From: an uncultured Porphyromonas sp.
Lineage (GTDB): Bacteria > Bacteroidota > Bacteroidia > Bacteroidales > Porphyromonadaceae
Assembly (NCBI GenBank): GCA_900548415.1
Contig: URKO01000098.1
Span: 1 to 5,670 of the forward strand
Reading direction: 5' to 3'
Length of the DNA stretch: 5,670 nt
The notes under the pieces are model-generated. The model saw only the letters and a program-made list of their open reading frames with translations. It was not told the DNA's origin and searched no databases. Numbering within the stretch: the stretch's first letter is position 1; every line of letters starts with the position of its first letter. Positions 1 through 5,670 of the stretch are shown here, piece after piece. The translations under genes were made by a program, and so were the position numbers.

Positions 1-506
1 CTCTGGCTAATCTCTACCTCTCGGCCATCTATGGGCGCAACGACTGGGTCATGGCCTACAGTCACCAGACGCTCCATCTAAATAAGAAGGAGATAGCAGA
101 TAAGAAGGTAGATATGCAGGATATGAGCAATAATCTTGCTACTTTTGTATCCGAGATGGAAGGTGTCATCGGGGCAATCCCTGCATATCAACTACAGAGG
201 GGGCTATCACAGCCTGCCTGGGCTAAGCCTCTGTACTCGCATAGCTATCGTAGCTATGCGGGCGATGTGCTACTGGCTCTAGCACCTTTTGCAGAGGTGG
301 CAGGAGAGAAGCCAGGTGTCGAGCAGCAGAGACAGCGACATGTCACGGCTCCCTTTATCCTGATGGCTCCTGGGGTAGCTTCGCAGAGGCTTACGGAGCC
401 TATATCGTACGATGCGGTCGCCCCTTCGCTCGCATACCTACTCTGTGTCCCTCAGCCGATGAGTGCTGACGGCACGCCACTCTTTATCCTATTCAATCAG
501 AAATAA
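1..506 (+). CDS. Alkaline phosphatase superfamily protein, C-terminal part (5' end outside window)
   Basis: The reading frame is open from the left edge (first full codon at base 3) to a TAA at 504-506, giving 167 residues that are the C-terminal end of a longer protein. The start of the fragment ([14 protein letters not shown]) and the later stretch [14 protein letters not shown], then [24 protein letters not shown] and a terminal DGTPLF, follow the pattern of the C-terminal part of bacterial PafA-like / type I phosphodiesterase enzymes, which are zinc-dependent phosphate ester hydrolases usually exported to the periplasm. The His encoded at 339-341, just before APFILMAPG, may be the late metal-ligand His of this fold. 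The nucleophile and other metal ligands would lie upstream and cannot be checked. The ATG at 51 is internal, because the homology pattern begins before it. The family call rests on remembered family patterns; substrate and export signal cannot be judged. The stop lies 10 bases before secA, so the two genes are probably co-transcribed. Confidence 0.75.
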   Translation, partial: LANLYLSAIYGRNDWVMAYSHQTLHLNKKEIADKKVDMQDMSNNLATFVSEMEGVIGAIPAYQLQRGLSQPAWAKPLYSHSYRSYAGDVLLALAPFAEVAGEKPGVEQQRQRHVTAPFILMAPGVASQRLTEPISYDAVAPSLAYLLCVPQPMSADGTPLFILFNQK

Positions 507-516
507 TCAACCACTT

Positions 517-3500
517 ATGGCTCTCAGTAATATCATCACAAAGCTCTTTGGCAGTAAGTCTCAGCGAGACCTCAAGGAGATAACACCCTACATTAAGAAA
601 ATCAAGGAGGTCGAACCCTCCATACAGGCTCTCAGCGATGATGCTCTGAGAGATCGCACACAGCAGCTGCGCAACGAGATCAACGAGTACGTTGCCTCGG
701 AGCGGGCAGAGATTGCTAAGCTCAAAGAGGGCATCGAAGATCTCGACATAGACGCTCGTGAAGAGGCTTGGTCTAAAATTGATAAGATAGAGAAGGAGGT
801 CCTGGAGAAGATCGAGGTCAAGCTCGACGAGATCCTCCCCACGGCCTTTGCTATTGTCAAGGAGACTGCACGACGCTTTGCCAATAAAGAGACGATCGTC
901 GTCACTGCCACGCAGATGGATAGAGATCTGTCTATAGACCACGACTTCGTGGAGATCGATGGAGACAAGGCGATCTACCACAACCACTGGGTAGCAGGAG
1001 GCAACGAGGTCACTTGGGATATGGTACACTACGATGTACAGCTCATCGGTGGTGTCGTACTGCACAAGGGTAAGATAGCCGAGATGGCAACGGGTGAGGG
1101 TAAAACGCTCGTAGCTACCCTGCCTGTCTTCCTCAATGCGCTACCAGGCAATGGTGTCCATGTGGTCACGGTCAATGACTATCTGGCTAAGCGTGACTCC
1201 GAGTGGATGGGACCGCTCTATATGTTCCATGGGCTGAGCGTCGACTGTATCGACAAGCACAAGCCCAACAGCGAGGGCCGCCGCAAGGCTTACAATGCAG
1301 ACATCACCTTCGGTACGAACAATGAGTTCGGCTTTGACTACCTGAGAGACAATATGGCGACAGCACCCTCAGACCTCGTGCAGCGTCCGCACAACTACGC
1401 CATTGTGGATGAGGTGGACTCGGTTCTTATCGACGATGCCCGTACGCCTCTGATCATATCTGGTCCTACGCCTCAGGGGGAGGATCAGCTCTTTGAGGAG
1501 TACCTGCCCAATGTCGAGAAGGTGGTCAACGCTCAGAAAGATTTAGTATCTAAGCTACTCGTAGAGGCGAAGAAGAAGATCGGTAGCGAGGACAAGAAAG
1601 AGGTAGACGAGGGCTTCCTACTCCTCTTCCGTGTCTTCAAGGGACTGCCTAAGTACAAGCCTCTGATCAAGTTCCTCAGTGAGCCAGGCATTAAAGCCTC
1701 TATGCTCAAGACCGAGGAGATCTATATGGCGGAGAACATGCGCCAGATGCACATCGTCACCGATCCGCTCTACTTCGTCATCGACGAGAAGATGAATAGC
1801 ATCACCCTCACAGATAAGGGTATCGAGATGCTTTCGAAGGGTGCAGAGGACGCCTCTTTCTTTGTCCTGCCAGACATTGCCTCTCAGCTAGCAGAGTTGG
1901 AGGGCGAGCACCTCGCTCCCTCTGAGTATGCTGCTAAGAAGGACGAGCTAATCACCAACTACGCGATCAAGAGCGAGCGTGTCCACACCGTCAATCAGCT
2001 CTTTAAGGCTTACGCTCTCTTCGAGCGTGATGATCAGTATGTGGTGATGGACAATAAGGTGATGATCGTCGATGAGCAGACCGGTCGTCTCATGGATGGC
2101 CGTCGCTACTCGGATGGTCTGCATCAAGCTATCGAGGCTAAGGAGCGCGTCAAGGTCGAAGCCGCTACGCAGACCTTTGCAACCATTACCCTGCAAAACT
2201 ACTTCCGTATGTACCACAAGCTGGCGGGTATGACTGGTACGGCTGAGACCGAGGCGGGAGAGTTTTGGGACATCTACAAGCTCGACGTAGTGGTCATCCC
2301 GACCAACCGCCCCGTGATCCGTGATGATCAGAACGACCGTATCTACAAGACGGCTCGCGAGAAGTACAATGCGGTCATCGAGGAGATCGAGCGACTCATA
2401 GCGGCTGGTCGTCCTGTGCTAGTCGGTACCACTTCGGTCGACATCAGTGAGTTGCTCAGTCGTATGCTTTCGCTGCGCAAGATCCCCCACCAGGTGCTCA
2501 ATGCTAAGCTACACCAGAAGGAGGCCGAAATCGTTGCTCAGGCTGGTCAAGCTGGCACCGTAACCATCGCAACCAACATGGCTGGTCGTGGTACCGATAT
2601 CAAGCTCTCGCCGGAGGTGCGTGAGGCTGGTGGACTAGCCATCATCGGTACCGAGCGACATGAGTCGCGCCGTGTGGATAGGCAGTTGCGTGGTCGTGCT
2701 GGTCGTCAGGGAGACCCGGGTAGCTCTGTCTTCTTCATCTCGCTAGAGGATCACTTGATGCGACTCTTTGCGAGTGATCGTATTGCTTCGCTGATGGATC
2801 GTATGGGCTTTGGCGAGGGTGAAGCACTTGAGAATAAGATGCTCAGCAACTCTGTGGAGCGTGCGCAGAAGAAGGTCGAGGAGAACAACTTCGGTATCCG
2901 TAAGCGCCTCCTAGAGTACGATGATGTGATGAACTCACAGCGTAAGGGTATCTACGAGAAGCGTCGCCACGCCTTGATGGGCGAGCGCATCGGCATGGAC
3001 GTCCTCAACATGCTCTACGACGTGACCGAGGCGATTGTCAATAAGAATAAGGAGGCGGACGACTACGAGGGCTTCCGCAATGAGCTCCTCTCGGTGCTAG
3101 CCGTAGAGACTGAGCTGACTCCTGAAGCCTTCAAGTCGAGCCATACGAATGAGGTGGTTGACAAGACCTTTGAGACGGTCTATCAGGCACTCAACCACAA
3201 GGGCGAGAAGATCGCCACGGTCGCTTATCCGATCCTGCACAACCTCTACGAGACGCAGGGCGACAAGTTCAAGCGTATCATCATACCAATCACGGATGGT
3301 AATAAGGTGTACAACATCCCTTGCGACCTCGCCGAGGCAGACCGCACCGAGGGCAAGAGCATCGTCAAGGAGTTTCACAAGACGATCATGCTCTACACCC
3401 TCGATGACGCCTGGAAAGAGCACCTCCGTGAGATGGACGAGCTGCGTAACTCTGTGCAAAACGCTAGCTACGAGAACAAGGACCCACTCCTCATCTACAA

Positions 3501-3849
3501 GCTAGAGTCTTACGACCTCTTTAGCGACATGCTTGACGGGCTCAACCGCAAGACCGCTACCATCCTCACGCGTGGTCGCATACCGCTACCCGCTGACGAT
3601 GAGACCGGCTCTAGTCTCTCCGTCCGTGAGGCACAGACCGAGCGACGCACAGATCGTAGCCAGTATCGTGAGACCAAGGACGAGATCGCTAGCCAGCAGG
3701 AGGCACAGCGTCAAGCTGGAGAAGCCGCCACACAGGCTTCACAGCCTAAGGCTCAGCCTATCGTCAAGGAGCAAAAGATCGGTCGCAACGACCCATGTCC
3801 TTGCGGTAGCGGTAAGAAGTATAAGAATTGTCACGGGCGCAACGCCTAA
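517..3849 (+). CDS. secA: Protein translocase subunit SecA (preprotein translocase ATPase)
   Basis: SecA is the ATP-driven motor that pushes unfolded preproteins through the SecYEG channel in the inner membrane. This 1110-residue protein shows the full signature. NBD1 has Walker A ATGEGKT (191-197, Lys196), VNDYLAKRD (219-227), [16 protein letters not shown] (265-280) and Walker B DEVD (298-301). The preprotein cross-linking domain follows (about 310-545), then LAGMTGTAE (569-577). NBD2 has GTTSV (637-641), NMAGRGTD (687-694) and [13 protein letters not shown] (723-735). The helical scaffold includes [12 protein letters not shown] (798-809) and [13 protein letters not shown] Gln/Arg/Glu-rich linker (about 1020-1088) leads to a C-terminal zinc motif with Cys1094, Cys1096, Cys1105 and His1106. 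It is longer than E. coli SecA (901 residues) because of Bacteroidota-type insertions near 62-103, 122-168 and 338-425. The start is set at ATG 517 because [12 protein letters not shown] matches the family N-terminus. An in-frame ATG at 463 would add 18 unrelated residues and overlap the upstream gene. No Shine-Dalgarno is visible, as is usual in this phylum. Confidence 0.98.
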   Translation: MALSNIITKLFGSKSQRDLKEITPYIKKIKEVEPSIQALSDDALRDRTQQLRNEINEYVASERAEIAKLKEGIEDLDIDAREEAWSKIDKIEKEVLEKIEVKLDEILPTAFAIVKETARRFANKETIVVTATQMDRDLSIDHDFVEIDGDKAIYHNHWVAGGNEVTWDMVHYDVQLIGGVVLHKGKIAEMATGEGKTLVATLPVFLNALPGNGVHVVTVNDYLAKRDSEWMGPLYMFHGLSVDCIDKHKPNSEGRRKAYNADITFGTNNEFGFDYLRDNMATAPSDLVQRPHNYAIVDEVDSVLIDDARTPLIISGPTPQGEDQLFEEYLPNVEKVVNAQKDLVSKLLVEAKKKIGSEDKKEVDEGFLLLFRVFKGLPKYKPLIKFLSEPGIKASMLKTEEIYMAENMRQMHIVTDPLYFVIDEKMNSITLTDKGIEMLSKGAEDASFFVLPDIASQLAELEGEHLAPSEYAAKKDELITNYAIKSERVHTVNQLFKAYALFERDDQYVVMDNKVMIVDEQTGRLMDGRRYSDGLHQAIEAKERVKVEAATQTFATITLQNYFRMYHKLAGMTGTAETEAGEFWDIYKLDVVVIPTNRPVIRDDQNDRIYKTAREKYNAVIEEIERLIAAGRPVLVGTTSVDISELLSRMLSLRKIPHQVLNAKLHQKEAEIVAQAGQAGTVTIATNMAGRGTDIKLSPEVREAGGLAIIGTERHESRRVDRQLRGRAGRQGDPGSSVFFISLEDHLMRLFASDRIASLMDRMGFGEGEALENKMLSNSVERAQKKVEENNFGIRKRLLEYDDVMNSQRKGIYEKRRHALMGERIGMDVLNMLYDVTEAIVNKNKEADDYEGFRNELLSVLAVETELTPEAFKSSHTNEVVDKTFETVYQALNHKGEKIATVAYPILHNLYETQGDKFKRIIIPITDGNKVYNIPCDLAEADRTEGKSIVKEFHKTIMLYTLDDAWKEHLREMDELRNSVQNASYENKDPLLIYKLESYDLFSDMLDGLNRKTATILTRGRIPLPADDETGSSLSVREAQTERRTDRSQYRETKDEIASQQEAQRQAGEAATQASQPKAQPIVKEQKIGRNDPCPCGSGKKYKNCHGRNA

Positions 3850-3862
3850 GCATCATCATATA

Positions 3863-3897
3863 GGGGCAGGCTTTGGCAAAAAGCTTTGCCCCTTTTT
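3863..3897 (+). terminator. Intrinsic (rho-independent) terminator after secA
   Basis: GGGGCA (3863-3868) pairs with TGCCCC (3887-3892), and GCTTT (3870-3874) pairs with AAAGC (3880-3884). A G·T wobble (3869/3886), one bulged T (3885) and a 5-base loop (3875-3879) complete the hairpin. Five T residues (3893-3897) follow directly. It lies 13 bases after the secA stop and should end the phosphatase-secA transcript. A second, mutually exclusive hairpin, GGCAAA (3875-3880) with TTTGCC (3885-3890), is also possible. Confidence 0.88.
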
Positions 3898-3930
3898 GCT
3901 ATTTCCAAAAAGTCAACCAGGACGCAGTAG

Positions 3931-3949
3931 GGTAGTGTACGACGCTACC
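3931..3949. repeat. Imperfect palindrome / hairpin upstream of yicC
   Basis: GGTAGTGT (3931-3938) and ACGCTACC (3942-3949) are inverted copies around a 3-base centre. All eight pairs form if one T·G wobble (3936/3944) is allowed; as duplex DNA it is a palindrome with one mismatched position per arm. It overlaps the candidate -7 box at 3946-3953, so it could be an operator half-site pair, or an RNA hairpin in transcripts that read through from secA. It has no T-tract, so it is unlikely to be a terminator. The pairing is seen directly; a function is not shown. Confidence 0.4.
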
Positions 3950-3953
3950 TTTG
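3946..3953 (+). promoter_or_regulatory. Candidate Bacteroidota -7 promoter box for yicC-gmk
   Basis: TACCTTTG matches the Bacteroidota housekeeping -7 consensus TAnnTTTG exactly. It lies after the secA terminator and 27 bases before the yicC ATG, so a transcript would have a leader of roughly 20 bases. No clear TTTG -33 box is seen at the usual distance (about 3920-3926), which weakens the call. Position between a terminator and the first gene of an apparent operon is the main supporting context. Confidence 0.5.
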
Positions 3954-3980
3954 CTTTGATCCTCCACACAGCGTAAGACT

Positions 3981-4874
3981 ATGATTTACTCCATGACAGG
4001 ATATGGTAGCAGTCAGCTACTCCTAGAGGGTGTCACCTACGAGGTCTCGATCCGCTCCGTCAATAGCAAGCAGCTCGACCTCTCGCTCCGACTCCCCTCC
4101 ATCCTACGAGACCGAGAGATAGAGCTTCGTGGCATCTTGATCCCCGCACTCTTCAGAGGCAAGGTCGACGTGACTATTCGCACGGCCGACAATTCATTAG
4201 GCACCTCCCCACAGGTACAGATCAATGCGCCTCTCCTCCATGCTTACTACGATCAGATCCATAGTGCCATAGAGGCCGAAGGCATTCCTCAGCCCGAAGA
4301 TCTGACACGTCTCTTGCTTAGCTATCCAGGTGTCATCGTAGAGCAGGGCGAGACTCCTCTCACAGACGAAGATATGCAACTGCTGAGCCAAGCTATCGGG
4401 GAGGCGATTGAGCAGTTCAACGCTTTTAGAGAGCAAGAGGGCGCATCGCTCGAGCGCATCTTTGTGGATAAGCTTGACCGCATTGCGGCCTTACTCGCAG
4501 AGGTTGACCCCTACGAGCAGAGCCGCATCACAGACCTCCGGAGCAAGCTCGAGGAGCGACTAGCCCAGCTCACCTCCATACAGTACGACGAGGCTAGGCT
4601 AGAGCAGGAGCTCATCTACTACATCGAGAAGCTAGACATTAGCGAGGAGAAGAACCGGCTCGCCAATCATATCCACTACTTCCGTGAGGTGCTAGCCCAG
4701 ACTGGCGATCCTGATCCCTCTAGGGGCAAGAAGCTCGGCTTCATCGCTCAGGAGATGGGGCGTGAGATCAACACCCTAGGCTCTAAGAGCAACAACGCCG
4801 CCATGCAGCAGCTCGTCGTCCAGATGAAAGACGAGCTAGAGCAGATCAAGGAGCAAGTCCTCAACGTACTATAA
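3981..4874 (+). CDS. yicC: YicC/YloC family endoribonuclease
   Basis: This 297-residue protein has the usual length and both halves of the YicC family. The N-terminal domain begins with the hallmark MIYSMTGYG (1-9) and contains EVSIRSVNSKQLDLSLRLP (21-39), then a GKVDVTIR stretch and LLSYPGVIVE. The C-terminal domain (formerly DUF1732, about 213-297) carries DISEEKNRLANHIHYF (219-234), KKLGFIAQEMGREINTLGSK (250-269) and a closing helix ending EQIKEQVLNVL. The middle (about 130-210) is helical and charged. In E. coli, YicC is a ribonuclease reported to help PNPase degrade small RNAs such as RyhB; other members are poorly characterised, so the RNA target here is unknown. The protein should be cytoplasmic, as no signal peptide or membrane segment is seen. 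The ATG at 3981 fits the conserved family start exactly. It is the first gene of an apparent operon with gmk, and its stop lies 19 bases before that start. Confidence 0.93.
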   Translation: MIYSMTGYGSSQLLLEGVTYEVSIRSVNSKQLDLSLRLPSILRDREIELRGILIPALFRGKVDVTIRTADNSLGTSPQVQINAPLLHAYYDQIHSAIEAEGIPQPEDLTRLLLSYPGVIVEQGETPLTDEDMQLLSQAIGEAIEQFNAFREQEGASLERIFVDKLDRIAALLAEVDPYEQSRITDLRSKLEERLAQLTSIQYDEARLEQELIYYIEKLDISEEKNRLANHIHYFREVLAQTGDPDPSRGKKLGFIAQEMGREINTLGSKSNNAAMQQLVVQMKDELEQIKEQVLNVL

Positions 4875-4893
4875 AACCTAAGTGCCAAAAGCT

Positions 4894-5460
4894 ATGTCAC
4901 ATCTCATCCTTATCTCTGCCCCCTCAGGCTCTGGCAAAAGCACCGTCATCCAGCAGCTCATGCAAGACGAAAGCCTGCGACTCTCCTTCAGCATATCCGC
5001 CACGAGCCGTCCGCCGCGAGGCAATGAGCAGCATGGTGTGGAGTACTACTTCTACACGCCGGAGCAGTTCAAGAAGCTGATCGCTGAGGATCGCCTCGTC
5101 GAGTATGTGGAGGTCTACCCTGGCAAGTACTACGGCACGCTCCGCAGCGAGGTCGATCGGCTAGCTAGTATGGGGCGCAACATCCTTTTTGACGTCGATG
5201 CCGTCGGGGCGATGCGCATCCAAGAGGCTTACAGAGACAAGGTGGTCAGCATCTTCCTCATGCCACCCACCTTTGCGGAGCTACGTCGCCGGCTAGAGTC
5301 ACGAGGCACCGAGAGTCCCGAGCTAGTTGAGGAGCGCATGCGTCGTGCTTCGTATGAGATCAACTTTGCCGAGCAGTTTGACCACACCGTGGTCAATGAC
5401 GACCTCAAGCTCTGCGTCTCGCAGGTCGCACAGATCATCCGCGACACCATCAGCCAGTAA
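4894..5460 (+). CDS. gmk: Guanylate kinase
   Basis: Guanylate kinase transfers phosphate from ATP to GMP to give GDP in the cytoplasm, an essential step in making GTP and dGTP. The 188-residue protein has the P-loop SAPSGSGKST (8-17). The GMP-binding region includes SATSRPPRG (35-43, with Arg39 and Arg42) and GVEYYF (48-53). EYVEVYPGKYYGT (70-82) and the FDVDAVG segment (99-105) follow. The lid region contains RRRLESRGTESPE (131-143) and Arg148, and VVNDD (166-170) lies near the C-terminus. Length and motif order are normal and nothing key is missing. The start is placed at ATG 4894 because MSHLILISAPSG matches the usual short lead into the P-loop; a GTG at 4882 would add four residues and is a weaker alternative. 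It is probably translated from the yicC transcript, since no promoter is visible in the 19-base gap. Confidence 0.96.
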   Translation: MSHLILISAPSGSGKSTVIQQLMQDESLRLSFSISATSRPPRGNEQHGVEYYFYTPEQFKKLIAEDRLVEYVEVYPGKYYGTLRSEVDRLASMGRNILFDVDAVGAMRIQEAYRDKVVSIFLMPPTFAELRRRLESRGTESPELVEERMRRASYEINFAEQFDHTVVNDDLKLCVSQVAQIIRDTISQ

Positions 5461-5465
5461 TCAGC

Positions 5466-5504
5466 TAGCAGTGCAAGCTCCTCAAGGCGATGCACTCTCA
5501 GCTA
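5466..5504. terminator. Possible bidirectional hairpin between convergent genes
   Basis: AGTGCA (5470-5475) pairs with TGCACT (5491-5496), and the flanking TAGC (5466-5469) pairs with GCTA (5501-5504) across a 4-base bulge (5497-5500). The loop (5476-5490) can form a few weak inner pairs. It sits between the gmk stop and the stop of the minus-strand frame, where a shared terminator is expected. No T-tract follows on either strand, so intrinsic termination is uncertain. TCAGCTA is repeated at 5461-5467 and 5498-5504. Confidence 0.35.
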
Positions 5505-5670
5505 TACCAGCTCGACAATGTGCGAGGTAAACCCTAGCCACGGCTCGCTCTTCTCGTAGAGCGTGCGGCTCCCCCTAGGCACACGAAGCGTGCGGGGCGT
5601 ACCAGCCACACTAAAGAAAGCCATCAGACCGACCTCTATCTGTGAGGGATCTGCCACACGGATCTCCACA
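5502..5670 (-). CDS. C-terminal end of an unidentified convergent protein (5' end outside window)
   Basis: On the minus strand a frame is open from the right edge (first full codon at 5669-5667) to a TAG at 5504-5502, giving 55 residues. I do not recognise the family. The visible part includes VEIRVADPSQIEVGLMAFFS, a basic stretch around PRTLRVPRGSRTLY and an ending WLGFTSHIVELV. It looks like alternating beta-strand-type sequence with no membrane segment. Support for it being real is indirect. It is uninterrupted to the edge, about two thirds of its codons end in G or C, and no competing gene explains this stretch. It also gives a neat tail-to-tail arrangement with gmk, with 41 bases between the stop codons. 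An alternative is that the region is non-coding and the frame is open by chance over this short length. Confidence 0.55.
   Translation of the reverse strand, partial: VEIRVADPSQIEVGLMAFFSVAGTPRTLRVPRGSRTLYEKSEPWLGFTSHIVELV

Noticed and set aside
140..147. TACTTTTG, a match to the Bacteroidota -7 consensus upstream of secA
   Set aside because: It lies inside the phosphatase coding sequence about 370 bases before secA with no -33 partner, and a motif this short and degenerate is expected by chance.
493..1065. 190-codon minus-strand open frame opposite the 5' part of secA
   Set aside because: It lies wholly antisense to well-supported SecA coding sequence, encodes Leu/Val/Asp-rich sequence with no recognisable domain, and is explained by secA codon bias.
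3533..3976. 147-codon plus-strand open frame overlapping the end of secA and running across the terminator
   Set aside because: It is a +1 shadow of secA, rich in Arg and Ser, and it crosses the terminator hairpin and promoter region. No family pattern is seen.
5229..5495. Minus-strand 88-codon frame opposite the 3' half of gmk
   Set aside because: It is antisense to conserved Gmk lid and C-terminal coding sequence, with Ser/Arg-rich composition and no recognisable motif; it is separate from the minus-strand frame ending at 5502.
5327..5530. Plus-strand frame running across the gmk end into the intergenic region
   Set aside because: It is an out-of-frame shadow of gmk with Ser/Arg-rich low-complexity sequence, and it overlaps the convergent gene end without family support.
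1..5670. Search by eye for CRISPR arrays, tRNA genes, insertion-sequence ends or a defence cassette
   Set aside because: I saw no regularly spaced repeats, tRNA-like cloverleaf, terminal inverted repeats or transposase-like sequence; the window is almost fully occupied by core genes.

Overview
The window looks like ordinary core chromosome of a member of the Bacteroidota, most likely a Porphyromonas species. Three things point there. The SecA is about 1110 residues long and carries the large insertions typical of Bacteroidota SecA. The gene order (alkaline-phosphatase-family gene, secA, yicC, gmk) is, from memory, the Porphyromonas order. The gene starts lack Shine-Dalgarno sequences, and a TAnnTTTG-type -7 box lies ahead of yicC. 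Base composition is moderately GC-rich, which would suit the P. asaccharolytica/uenonis group better than P. gingivalis; that species-level guess is weak.

Layout: the window opens inside the 3' end of a plus-strand alkaline phosphatase superfamily gene (to 506). secA follows after 10 bases (517-3849) and is probably co-transcribed with it. A strong intrinsic terminator (3863-3897) closes this unit. A 131-base gap then holds a candidate Bacteroidota promoter element and an overlapping hairpin/palindrome. Next come yicC (3981-4874) and, 19 bases later, gmk (4894-5460), which look like a two-gene operon. Downstream, a minus-strand reading frame enters from the right edge and ends at 5502. It appears to be the C-terminal end of a convergent gene of unknown function. 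A hairpin-forming sequence lies between the two convergent stop codons.

Functionally, SecA is the ATPase motor of the general secretory pathway; the upstream phosphatase-family protein is probably an exported enzyme. YicC is an RNA-cleaving protein of the YicC/YloC family, and Gmk phosphorylates GMP to GDP. yicC-family genes lie close to gmk in distant phyla as well, so this pairing is conserved.

I found no mobile element, CRISPR array, tRNA, rRNA or obvious new system. The findings are modest: the regulatory DNA ahead of yicC, overlapping alternative terminator hairpins, lineage-specific SecA insertions, start-codon choices and an unidentified partial gene.
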